Below the pieces are notes generated by a model, which saw only the letters and a list, made by a program, of their open reading frames with translations, had not been told where the DNA came from and did not search any database. From DATAUD01 sp035511075 (GTDB lineage: Bacteria; Verrucomicrobiota; Verrucomicrobiia; Limisphaerales; Palsa-1400), in assembly GCA_035511075.1 (NCBI GenBank), contig DATKFW010000108.1:1-64000 (forward strand): 64,000 bases of DNA. Reading direction: 5' to 3'. Within the stretch, counting starts at the first letter, position 1, and every line of letters starts with the position of its first letter. Shown here in pieces: positions 7,471-15,067 of this stretch. Both the position numbers and the translations under genes were made by a program.

Positions 7471-10245
7471 ATGAAATTGATGCATCCCGCGTCCGCTTTT
7501 TCGCCTTGTTTTGCGATTCGCTCCAAATGGGCGCTGCCTTATCTCCTTGCCGCGCTAACGCTTGTGGCCGGCATTGACCACGTTGCCGGCCAGGGCACGG
7601 CGTTTATCTATCAAGGCGGGTTGAACAGCAACGGCGCGCCGGTAAACGGGAACTACGATTTTGCGTTTGCCCTTTATAACGATCCGCTGAGCGGCAGCCA
7701 GGTCGGCTCCGCGGAAACGAACACCGCTGTGACCGTCAGCGAGGCCCTGTTCGCGACGATGCTTGACTTCGGCAGCGCGCCGTGGACCGGGCAATCGCTC
7801 TGGCTGCAAATCCTTGTGCGCACCAACGGCGACGGCGCTTTCTCGTCGCTTAAGCCGCGCCAGCCGATGACTTCCAGCCCTTATGCGATTCAATCGTTGA
7901 ACGCCGCGACAGCGGCGTCCGCCTCCAACGCCATCGCCGCGGTGACGGCCAACAGCGCCAATTCCGTCGCGGCGACAAACCTCAGCGGAACGATACTGAA
8001 TTCTTCGCTGCCGTCCAGCCCTGTTTTTTCGGGCGAGGTCACTGCAAGTCTTCTTTCCGGCAATGGCGTGGGGTTGACGAATTTGAATCCGACCAATTTC
8101 GGCGCGGGAACGGCGGCGATCAACATTACCGGCAACGCGGCCACGGCGACGTCGGCCTCGAACGTGACGGGGAATATCGCCGACTTCCAGCTATCGACGA
8201 ATGTGCCTTTGTTAAACGGCACCAACTGGTTCAAAGGCACGAACAGTTTTTCCGGAGTGGTCGTTGCAACTAACACAAATAGCGTCGTGTATGGAACGTT
8301 TACGGGTAACTTGAGCGGCAATGCCACGACGGCCAACAGCGCGAACCTTGCCACGAATGCGGAGACGGCGGATAATTTTTCCGGTTCGCTCTCCGGCGAC
8401 GTGACGGGAACGCAGGGCGCGACGGCGGTCGCGAGCGTTGGGGGGCAATCGGCCGCGAACGTGGCCAGCGGAGTCAGCGCGGCCAATGCCGCCACGAGCA
8501 CGAACACGCCAGGCACGATCGTGATGCGCGACGCGTCCGGGAACTTTGCCGCCGGAGCGGTCACGGCCGGATTTCTTTCCGGTAATGGGGGAGGGTTGAC
8601 CAATTTGAATGCGGCCAATTTGGACGGGGGAACGGCGGCGATCAACATTACCGGCAACGCGGCCACGGCGACGTCCGCCTCGAATGTGACGGGGAACATC
8701 GCCGATTTCCAACTTTCGACGAATGTGCCGTTGCTCAACGGGACAAACTCGTTCAGCGGCACGAACGACTTTGCCGGAGTGACGATTGCGACCAACACTA
8801 ATAATGTCATCAATGGAACGTTCACGGGCAATTTAAGCGGCAATGCAACGACGGCGGGCAGCGCGATGCTGGCGGCAGCGGCAATGGCGGCGACTAATTT
8901 TAGCGGCTCGCTTGCCGGAGACGTGACGGGGACGCAGGGGGCGACGGTGGTTGCGAGCGTGGGCGGGCAATCGGCCACCAACGTGGCTGACGCGGTGGGC
9001 GCGGCAAACGCCGCGACAAGCTCAGACACGCCGGGCGCGATCGTGAGGCGCAATGCGTCGGGGGGCTTCACCGCCGGAGCGATCACCGCCAGTTCCATTT
9101 CCGGCGATGGGGCAGGGTTGACGAATTTGAATCCGGGCAGTTTGAGCGCCGGAACGGCGGCGATAGACATTTCCGGCAACGCGCTTACGGCGACGTCCGC
9201 CACAAACGTGACGGGGAACATCCCCGACACCCAGCTATCGACGAACGTGACGTTTCTGGACGGAACAAACTCGTTCACGGGCACAAATGAGTTTGCCGGA
9301 GTGACGGTTGCAACCAATACGAACAACGTCATCGCCGGAACGTTCACGGGCAATTTGATCGGCAACGCCACGACGGCGAGCAGCGCGGTGACGGCCACGA
9401 CCGCGACCACGGCCACGACGGCGGTCTCGGCCGCGACGGCGACCACAGCCAATAATTTCACGGGGGCGCTCCTGGGGCAGGTGGTGGGAACGCAGGGCGC
9501 GACGACGGTATTGATCGTTGGCGGGCAATCGGCGGCCAATGTGGCCAGCGGGGCGAGCGCGGCCAACTCCGCGACAAGCCTCAACACGGCGGCCACGATT
9601 GTGAAGCGCAATTCGTTGGGGAATTTTTCAGCGGGGGCGATTACGGCGACCAGCGTCATTGGCGCGTTCGTCGGCGATGGGTCGGGGTTGACGAACGTCA
9701 ACGCTTCGGAACTGACTTACACGGTGGCTGGGAACATTGACATCGGCACCGGCGCGACTTCCGGTGACAACGGGATCATCCGCATCGGCACGCCGGGAAC
9801 CCAAACCAACGCCTTCATCACGGGCATTTACGGTGTCACCGCAGCGAGCGGGGTGGCCGTTTATGTCACTTCGTCCAACCAGCTCGGCGTTTTGACTTCT
9901 TCGAGGAAATTCAAGGAGGACATCCAGAGCATGGATGCGGCGAGCGACGCGCTGCTGGCGCTGCGTCCGGTGACGTACCGCTACAAGCCGGAGATTGATC
10001 CGGCGGGGGTCCCGCAGTTCGGTCTGGTGGCCGAGGAGGTGGAGAAGGTGAATCCTGATCTGGTGGCCCACGACGCCCAGGGGCGGCCTTACACGGTGCG
10101 TTACGCGGCGGTCAACGCGATGCTCCTGAATGAGTTTTTGAAGGAGCATCGTAGGGTTGAGGCTCAAAGCGCCAGGATTGACGAATTGACGCAACGGCTC
10201 GAGCGGCTGGAGAAATTGATGTCGCAAACCGCGGGGAAAGAGTGA
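7471..10245 (+). CDS. Repetitive secreted protein with C-terminal S74 intramolecular chaperone (auto-processing) domain
   Basis: The protein has 924 residues. It begins with a signal peptide (hydrophobic 20-40, ...VAGQ) and a fibre-like head (about 42-150, GTAFIYQGGLNSNGAPVNGNYDF). A low-complexity Ala/Thr/Asn/Gly region follows, built of about 174-residue units that restart at G.GLTNLN near residues 199, 371 and 545, with a last restart near 735. The C-terminus (about 805-924) is a peptidase S74 chaperone domain, with Ser810 and Lys815 in SSRKFKEDI as the presumed catalytic dyad, ALRPVTYRYKPE, and a final coiled coil. Known: S74 domains trimerise phage tail fibres and are then cleaved off. 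Inferred: a trimeric cell-surface fibre or adhesin. Unit three contains a Thr/Ala-rich insertion of about 16 residues. No phage genes are nearby. Confidence 0.85.
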   Translation: MKLMHPASAFSPCFAIRSKWALPYLLAALTLVAGIDHVAGQGTAFIYQGGLNSNGAPVNGNYDFAFALYNDPLSGSQVGSAETNTAVTVSEALFATMLDFGSAPWTGQSLWLQILVRTNGDGAFSSLKPRQPMTSSPYAIQSLNAATAASASNAIAAVTANSANSVAATNLSGTILNSSLPSSPVFSGEVTASLLSGNGVGLTNLNPTNFGAGTAAINITGNAATATSASNVTGNIADFQLSTNVPLLNGTNWFKGTNSFSGVVVATNTNSVVYGTFTGNLSGNATTANSANLATNAETADNFSGSLSGDVTGTQGATAVASVGGQSAANVASGVSAANAATSTNTPGTIVMRDASGNFAAGAVTAGFLSGNGGGLTNLNAANLDGGTAAINITGNAATATSASNVTGNIADFQLSTNVPLLNGTNSFSGTNDFAGVTIATNTNNVINGTFTGNLSGNATTAGSAMLAAAAMAATNFSGSLAGDVTGTQGATVVASVGGQSATNVADAVGAANAATSSDTPGAIVRRNASGGFTAGAITASSISGDGAGLTNLNPGSLSAGTAAIDISGNALTATSATNVTGNIPDTQLSTNVTFLDGTNSFTGTNEFAGVTVATNTNNVIAGTFTGNLIGNATTASSAVTATTATTATTAVSAATATTANNFTGALLGQVVGTQGATTVLIVGGQSAANVASGASAANSATSLNTAATIVKRNSLGNFSAGAITATSVIGAFVGDGSGLTNVNASELTYTVAGNIDIGTGATSGDNGIIRIGTPGTQTNAFITGIYGVTAASGVAVYVTSSNQLGVLTSSRKFKEDIQSMDAASDALLALRPVTYRYKPEIDPAGVPQFGLVAEEVEKVNPDLVAHDAQGRPYTVRYAAVNAMLLNEFLKEHRRVEAQSARIDELTQRLERLEKLMSQTAGKE
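8059..9720 (+). repeat. Internal tandem repeats (522 bp, 522 bp, 570 bp) in the S74 protein gene
   Basis: Conserved DNA and protein segments recur at 8065, 8581, 9103 and 9673 (G.G.GLTNLN, then GTAAI.I.GNA.TATSA.NVTGNI, LSTNV..L.GTN, GTFTGNL.GNATT and GTQGAT.V..VGGQSA). The third unit is longer because of a Thr/Ala-rich insertion near 9395-9440. High similarity at DNA level suggests recent duplication or recombination. Confidence 0.85.
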
Positions 10246-10273
10246 TCTCGGCCAGTCGGGGGTCGAGTCAATA

Positions 10274-10417
10274 CTAACCACGGATTACACGGAGAACACG
10301 GATATGCTTAACCGGCCACTCCGGCTTCCAGTGTTTGATGCGGCAATCGCATTGCTGTCGGTTGCCTACTGGGAAGAGCAAATATCTTGGACTGACACCG
10401 GGACGGTTAACCACAGC
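10274..10417 (+). repeat. Dispersed repeat, copy A
   Basis: This 144-bp copy begins ctaaccacggattacacgga, passes through ggccactcc.gc.tccag.gtttg and ends gcaaatatcttggactgac followed by accgggacgg. The same blocks recur at 14176-14276 and 14850-14999, and only the 5' end recurs at 11181-11209. All copies are intergenic. Confidence 0.75.
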
Positions 10418-10497
10418 GGCACAAAGACAACAGGCGGGAGCGATGCCGAGTCTTAGTCCCTCGTTCCCAAACAACTAGCCCAGCGGCAATGAGCGAT

Positions 10498-10794
10498 TTA
10501 ATCTCTGGCGCAAAGCGCCTCGGCTAAAAGAAAAAAAGAATGCCGCCACTCGCGGAGGCTGAGAGCGAGTAAAAGCACCAGATTGGGTTGGGGCGTCTCG
10601 ACGACCAAGTGAAATTGATTGCGCATCAGGCGGAGGGCGTGAATTTGCCACTCTGTTTTCCCACACGTTTGGCCCAGGGCGGTCAGAAAACGCTCGCGTC
10701 CCTCGTTGTCGGCGAAGACGTCCTCGCGGTGATCGCCGCGATTGATGACATGATAAATCTCGCCCGGATACTCGATGCACAGCGGTCGAGGTAC
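10498..10794 (-). pseudogene. Remnant of REP-associated tyrosine (RAYT, IS200-like Y1) transposase
   Basis: The minus-strand frame reads VPRPLCIEYPGEIYHVINRG at its start, then HREDVF..NEGRERFLTALG and LMRNQFHLVVETPQPNL. This is the recognisable N-terminal half of TnpA_REP/RAYT proteins, usually MARPLRIEYPGA.YHV and NHFHLV. There is no in-frame start codon (a stop lies just upstream). The HUH motif has Gln for the first His (NQFH), and the frame ends after about 98 residues without the downstream Tyr region. It is therefore inactive. The adjacent 74-bp duplication and tgacacctgcac repeats may be its former substrate. Confidence 0.75.
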
Positions 10795-10799
10795 AACCC

Positions 10800-10936
10800 C
10801 ATCCTCTCAAACGCCCAACTTTGTTTGTGTCAAGTGTCAAAAGTTAGGACTGACACCTGCACGCACCTGCACGCATCCTCTCAAACGCCCAACTTTGTTT
10901 GTGTCAAGTGTCAAAAGTTAGGACTGACACCTGCAC
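10800..10936 (+). repeat. 74-bp-period tandem duplication
   Basis: A 63-bp block (catcctctcaaacgcccaac ... ctgacacctgcac) at 10800-10862 is repeated at 10874-10936. It is followed by further tgacacctgcac copies at 10939 and 10952. The block abuts the 5' end of the RAYT remnant. Confidence 0.85.
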
Positions 10937-11180
10937 CTTGACACCTGCACCTGACACCTGCACGCACCTGCACGTCATCTTGCCCCGCTACACCCAACCG
11001 GAGCGAGAAATCCAAGTGTTGCTGGATCAGATGAAACTTACCCTGCCGGAGCAGCCACCTCCACGGATAACCTCAGCCGGAAAAATTGCTGACTGAGCCG
11101 CCGTAGTGCAGACCTCGTGGGAACTTCTCTTGATTTTCAACCATTTACATCACCCACCAACCCGAACAGCGGAAGTCGGG

Positions 11181-11396
11181 CTAACGACGGATTACAGGAT
11201 AACACGGAACGGGAGCTTGGCGTCGGCCATTCTGAATCCGTCCGCGCGCTTGTCGCTACCGTGTCCCGGACCTCGTCCGCCATCAGTTTTTCCCGTCGTT
11301 GTTTTGGCAGTGCAATGAATCATCAAAAAAAGTGAAATAATTTCTTGACGAAGTGCGACACATGTAGCACCATGCTGCGACATAAGTAGCAATTGT
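11181..11396. other. Repeat fragment and upstream region of the BlaI gene
   Basis: The segment 11181-11209 matches the 5' end of the dispersed repeat family (copy D, truncated). The rest to 11340 shows no gene. An A-rich segment and a TTGACG box (11345-11350) precede two operator-like repeats. Confidence 0.5.
11354..11391 (+). promoter_or_regulatory. Two tandem BlaI-type operator candidates
   Basis: TGCGACACATGTAGCA (11354-11369) and TGCGACATAAGTAGCA (11376-11391) are near-identical 16-mers, 22 bp apart. Each is an imperfect palindrome with the ACA/TGT core typical of BlaI/MecI boxes. They lie between a TTGACG box and the BlaI start codon, where bound repressor would block transcription of its own operon. 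Autorepression is inferred. Confidence 0.65.
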
Positions 11397-11768
11397 ATGA
11401 AGAGTGTCCGTATTTCTGAATCAGAATGGCAGGTGATGAGCATGGTCTGGGATCGGTCTCCGATTGCCGCGTCCGACATCGTGGAGACGCTTTCCCGGCG
11501 AACTGGCTGGCATTCGCGCACAATTCGCACCCTGCTTGACCGGCTAGTCAAAAAGGGCGCGCTGAAAGCCACGCTTGAGGGGAAACGCTATCTGTATGAA
11601 CCGCTTCTGAGCATGGAAGCTTGTGTGCGCCAGGAAAGCCGGTCTTTTCTGCAACGCGTTTTTGCCGGGGAACCCGCTCCGATGATTCTGTATCTGGTCA
11701 AGGAATCGAAACTGTCCAGTGAAGAAATCAAGGAACTAAAACGTTTGCTTACCCGGAAGGAAAAATGA
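11397..11768 (+). CDS. BlaI/MecI-family transcriptional repressor
   Basis: The protein has 123 residues, the normal family size. The N-terminal winged helix (about 5-75) has the family signatures SE.EWQVM..VW, ASDIVE.L and HSRTIRTLLDRLVKKGAL. The C-terminal half is the short dimerisation region. Known: BlaI-type repressors dimerise on ACA/TGT palindromes and are released when the partner M56 peptidase signals their cleavage. The next gene is that peptidase and overlaps by ATGA, so the pair is translationally coupled. No clear Shine-Dalgarno sequence precedes the ATG, and the operator repeat ends only five bases upstream. Confidence 0.92.
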   Translation: MKSVRISESEWQVMSMVWDRSPIAASDIVETLSRRTGWHSRTIRTLLDRLVKKGALKATLEGKRYLYEPLLSMEACVRQESRSFLQRVFAGEPAPMILYLVKESKLSSEEIKELKRLLTRKEK

Positions 11769-13954
11769 ATGCATATCTCTTGCCATTTCTAAGTTGGCTC
11801 GCGCGCGCGTCATGGCAGGCATCCATTCTCACGGTCATTGTATTGGCGGTGCAATGGACTTTCCAGAAGAAATTGAGCGCCCGCTGGCGTCACGCGCTTT
11901 GGTTTCTGGTGCTGGCGAGGCTAGCGCTGCCGTCTTCGCCTTCCAGCCCGGTCAGCCTTTATAACTATGCGCGAATAGACTATGTAGTCGCCAAGCCGGC
12001 TTCAAAAGCCCCAACCACACAACCTGCTCCACAAACCGTTAACGCTCGACCCCACAGTATTGCTCCGCAAACCCAAATCAATTCTTTGAGGAGCCAAGTT
12101 TCCGAAATCCAGCCTTCGCGTCTGCTGGCGGCACACGTTCCCAAGGCGAAAGCGAACGGGTTTCGCCGCGAAAATACGCCGAAACTGTGCGCGCTGGTTT
12201 GGGTGGCGGGCCTGCTATTTTTCGTGGCGCGAATCTTCGGGCAGAATTTGATCTTTCTTCACCGCCTTGGCGCGCTCCGGGAGGTGACTGATCGGCAAAC
12301 TCTGGCGCTCTTTGCACAGTGCAAAGCAGAGATGGCCGTCACCGCGGAAATTCGATTGTCCGAAACAAATCTCGTCAAAACGCCGGCGCTCTACGGGTTT
12401 GTTCGGCCGAAGCTTCTGCTACCGACGGGAACGATGAGCCACTTCACCGTTGTGGAGTTGCGTCACATTTTTCTGCATGAATTGGCGCACGTCAAACGGC
12501 ACGATATGGGCGCGTTGTGGCTGGTGACACTTTGCAAGATCATGCACTGGTTCAATCCGGTGCTCTGGTTTGGGTTTCGGCAAATGGCGGCGGACCGGGA
12601 GATGGCTTGCGACGAAATGGTTCTCTCGCATGGAGGCGAAAGTGAAGGCGGGCGGTATGGAGAAACGATTCTCAAATTGCTCGAGTTTTATGCGCGCCCG
12701 GCCTCGGTTCCCGGCTTGATGGGGATTTTGGAGGAAAAGACTCAGATGCGGCGGCGCATTTCACTCATTGCCAATTTCAAGCAATGCCCGCGCCGATCCG
12801 TTCTGACGGGAGTGCTTGTGCTGGCTCTAGGTTTGGTGACGTTGACCGACGCGCAAACGGAAAAGCCGGAAGCCGCCCCCACTCAGAAGGACAACATCGT
12901 GAGGGCCATGCGGGACTATCAGAGCACGATCGTCTCCTACGAAAAAGATCTCGACGCCTACGCAAAAGAACGGCAAAAAGCCGCCGCGGCCATCTTCCGC
13001 CTGGGTGAATGCTTTCGGCAGCTTGGAAAGACCGATCAGGCAAATGAGCAATTCCAGCGTATCCTGCGTGAATTCCCGGAACAGACTGAGTTCACGGGCC
13101 TGAGCCAGCAATACGTGCTGGGACTGCCAAATCCTCCGCCCAGCTACGCACTTTCGATTGGAGATGTTCTTTACCCCGGAGGGGTCGCGATTGATTCCGC
13201 CGGCTACGTTTATGTTTCAGACACGCACCGGAATCGTATTAGGAAATTCACTGGCCAGGGCGCTGCTGTGAGTCAATGGGGCGGGTATGGAAGTGATCCG
13301 GGATCGTTTATGTATCCCCAGGGCCTGGCCGCCGACGGCAGCAATAATCTCTATGTCGCAGACACGCAAAATCACCGTGTTCAAAAGTTCACCGCTGATG
13401 GCACCTTTCTTAAGCAGTGGGGCGGACTGGGATCAGGTCCTGGAAAATTTAATCGCCCGTATAACGTGGCCGTGGATACCGCTGGGAACGTCTATGTGGC
13501 GGATAACCAGAACAACCGCGTTCAAAAATTCTCCAGAGACGGCCTCTATCTTAAGGAGTTTGGTACCGTTGGACCAGGTCCCGGCCAACTTCAAGGTCCA
13601 CAGGGCGTCGCGGTGGATGCCAGCGGCAACGTCTATGTAGGAGATGGAGGTAACGGGCGCATTCAAAAGTTCAACGCCGAGGGTGCCGCCGTTATGGAAT
13701 GGAATTGCGACAATCACGATGTTGCGGTGGACACGCGAGGCAATGTTTATGTGGTTGCCTTCGATTGCATCAAAATGTTTTCGAGCAATGGCACATTTCT
13801 CACACAATGGGGGAGCAAAGGCAGTGGTCCCGGGCAGTTCGACTTTGCGGCCCGAGTGGCAGTTGACTCTGCCGGATCAAGAGTCTTTGTGACCGACGCC
13901 CAAAACAATCGCGTGCAAATTTTCGCCTATCCATCGCCGGCACCGGGCAAGTGA
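11765..13954 (+). CDS. BlaR1/MecR1-like M56 metallopeptidase fused to a six-blade NHL propeller
   Basis: The protein has 729 residues. The N-terminal half is an M56 peptidase with several membrane segments. The zinc site HELAH is at 238-242 and the downstream Glu279 is in DREMACDE. A transmembrane segment (about 343-362) is followed by a helical TPR-like linker (about 375-455). About 455-729 is a propeller of six NHL repeats (pattern VAVD..GNVYVAD..NNRVQKF). Known: BlaR1 carries a penicillin-binding sensor domain and cleaves BlaI. Here that domain is absent and an NHL propeller takes its place. Inferred: a sensor of a different extracytoplasmic ligand that relieves BlaI repression. The fifth NHL repeat is degenerate. 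Confidence 0.88.
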   Translation: MNAYLLPFLSWLARASWQASILTVIVLAVQWTFQKKLSARWRHALWFLVLARLALPSSPSSPVSLYNYARIDYVVAKPASKAPTTQPAPQTVNARPHSIAPQTQINSLRSQVSEIQPSRLLAAHVPKAKANGFRRENTPKLCALVWVAGLLFFVARIFGQNLIFLHRLGALREVTDRQTLALFAQCKAEMAVTAEIRLSETNLVKTPALYGFVRPKLLLPTGTMSHFTVVELRHIFLHELAHVKRHDMGALWLVTLCKIMHWFNPVLWFGFRQMAADREMACDEMVLSHGGESEGGRYGETILKLLEFYARPASVPGLMGILEEKTQMRRRISLIANFKQCPRRSVLTGVLVLALGLVTLTDAQTEKPEAAPTQKDNIVRAMRDYQSTIVSYEKDLDAYAKERQKAAAAIFRLGECFRQLGKTDQANEQFQRILREFPEQTEFTGLSQQYVLGLPNPPPSYALSIGDVLYPGGVAIDSAGYVYVSDTHRNRIRKFTGQGAAVSQWGGYGSDPGSFMYPQGLAADGSNNLYVADTQNHRVQKFTADGTFLKQWGGLGSGPGKFNRPYNVAVDTAGNVYVADNQNNRVQKFSRDGLYLKEFGTVGPGPGQLQGPQGVAVDASGNVYVGDGGNGRIQKFNAEGAAVMEWNCDNHDVAVDTRGNVYVVAFDCIKMFSSNGTFLTQWGSKGSGPGQFDFAARVAVDSAGSRVFVTDAQNNRVQIFAYPSPAPGK

Positions 13955-14043
13955 ATTGGACGTCCCTTGCTCGGCAGTTCAATCTCGAACTTGCGGAATA
14001 GCCGCAAAGAACACAAAGTCCGCAAAGAAGAGCCAATACTTTC

Positions 14044-14179
14044 TAAGAGCGTGTTTTGGAAATATCTCGGGCGGTCTTGCGGAGTCAGATAAGAGATGCC
14101 CGCCTCGGCGGGCTGCCTCGCCATCCGCCCCGCCGCGCTCGCAATCCCTTCCCCGATCTATTTTTAAAACACGCTCTTA
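14044..14179. mobile_element. 136-bp MITE-like element with perfect 14-bp terminal inverted repeats
   Basis: TAAGAGCGTGTTTT (14044-14057) and AAAACACGCTCTTA (14166-14179) are exact reverse complements that bound 108 bp of non-coding DNA. The size, termini and lack of coding capacity fit a miniature inverted-repeat transposable element. The termini recall IS5-like ends (GAGCGTGTTTT), with TAA/TTA at the borders as a possible target-site remnant; the family assignment is uncertain. Its right end abuts, and overlaps by four bases, dispersed repeat copy B. Confidence 0.7.
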
Positions 14180-14276
14180 ACCGGCCACTCCGACGTCCAG
14201 ATGTTTGGCGCAGCATCCGCATTGCTATGGGGCGCCTACTGGGAAGAGCAAATATCTTGGACTGACACCGGGACGG
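14176..14276 (+). repeat. Dispersed repeat, copy B (5'-truncated)
   Basis: It matches copy A from cttaaccggccact through gcaaatatcttggactgac and accgggacgg, but lacks the first 34 bases. The MITE-like element sits exactly where those bases would be, so the MITE either replaced them or inserted at the end of an already truncated copy. Confidence 0.75.
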
Positions 14277-14309
14277 ATATTGACTCCACCGAGTCGGTTT
14301 GACAACATA

Positions 14310-14810
14310 ATGCAGGCTCGTTTTCCGTTCAAAACTATGCAGCATTGGCCACTTTTTCTTCCACTTGGGTTGGTACCGTTAGCGTTCGGGCTGCGGCAGC
14401 GCGTCCAGGAATTATCGCCTCGGCGTTGGGAGGAGGTTTCTGGAACGATAGTGACATCACGAATAGATAAATCGTATGCCGGTCACGGCGGATATGAGTT
14501 CGTTGCGGTCATTGAATACGAATATTGTTACAATGCGCAGAGTTTTAAGTCATCACGGCGTTCAGCCGCAAATTTCGCCGTAGGCCAACAGATGGAAGCT
14601 GAGTCTATCCTATCACGATATCCTCTTAGCAGCAGCGTCAAAGTTCGTGTTAATCCCAAAAATCCGAAAATGTCCGTCTTGGAGTACGGCGATACGAGAC
14701 TAAGCTCGATTCTTATTACCATTGGGCTCATTTTCACCGCCCTTGCGCTGCTTTTCCTTTATAGGTTTCCGAAAAACCGATTTGCCGTTTCGATTTGCGC
14801 CGCCTCGTGA
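14310..14810 (+). CDS. DUF3592-like membrane protein
   Basis: From the ATG at 14310 the protein has 166 residues; a second ATG at 14337 is also possible. An upstream extension would run through repeat copy B and is rejected. It has an N-terminal hydrophobic segment (about 11-25), a soluble beta-rich domain (VSGTIVTSRI, YEFVAVIEYEY, RYPLSSSVKVRVNPKNP) and a C-terminal membrane segment (about 135-152). The pattern of two helices around a beta domain with a VRVNP(K/E)NP motif fits DUF3592, whose function is unknown. It stands alone between two copies of the dispersed repeat. Confidence 0.65.
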   Translation: MQARFPFKTMQHWPLFLPLGLVPLAFGLRQRVQELSPRRWEEVSGTIVTSRIDKSYAGHGGYEFVAVIEYEYCYNAQSFKSSRRSAANFAVGQQMEAESILSRYPLSSSVKVRVNPKNPKMSVLEYGDTRLSSILITIGLIFTALALLFLYRFPKNRFAVSICAAS

Positions 14811-14849
14811 TATTCGGGGTTGGGTGAGCGCCTGAGGTGGGTAGAAAAT

Positions 14850-14999
14850 CTAACCACGGATTACTCGGAGAACACGGATGCACTTCAGGACGGGCCACTC
14901 CGACGTCCAGATGTTTGATGGGCATTTGCATTGCAGTTGGTTGCCTGCTGAGAAGTGCAAAAATCTTGGACTGATACAGGGATGGCACCGGGACTGACC
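14850..14999 (+). repeat. Dispersed repeat, copy C
   Basis: It carries both ends of the family: ctaaccacggattactcgga, the ggccactccgacgtccagat block, and ttggactgata followed by accgggactg. It differs from copy A by point changes and small insertions, so it is an old copy. It fills most of the gap between the DUF3592-like gene and the end of the next minus-strand gene. Confidence 0.75.
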
Positions 15000-15067
15000 C
15001 TTTTTCCGCGACAAAATCCTACAGGCAACCCGGGCATCGCAGCATCGCGTGAACATGAGGGATGGCC

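Larger units (their letters stand above)
10418..11180. other. Decayed mobile-element region
   Basis: No intact gene is present. The stretch contains a broken REP-associated transposase (10498-10794, minus), a 74-bp tandem duplication (10800-10936), four copies of tgacacctgcac, and a plus-frame tail (YTQPEREIQVLLDQMKLTL, ending at 11096). That tail resembles the end of some transposase, but I cannot name the family. Confidence 0.55.
13955..14309. other. Intergenic region with MITE-like element and repeat copy B
   Basis: There is no gene here. A small hairpin (TTGCGG-AATAG-CCGCAA, 13991-14007) follows the M56 gene and may stop transcription, although it has no T-run. It overlaps a ccgcaaagaacacaaag-type repeat. 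The MITE-like element (14044-14179) and dispersed repeat copy B (14176-14276) follow. Confidence 0.6.

Noticed and set aside
7890..9701. 603-codon antisense frame opposite the S74 protein gene
   Set aside because: It is a by-product of repeated GC-rich codons in the sense gene. It has no domain, is Ala/Val/Pro-rich throughout and mirrors the sense repeats.
10899..11096. 65-codon plus-strand frame ending in YTQPEREIQVLLDQMKLTL
   Set aside because: The first part is translated repeat DNA (TDTCT/TCTH). The tail may be a transposase remnant, but it is too short to assign.
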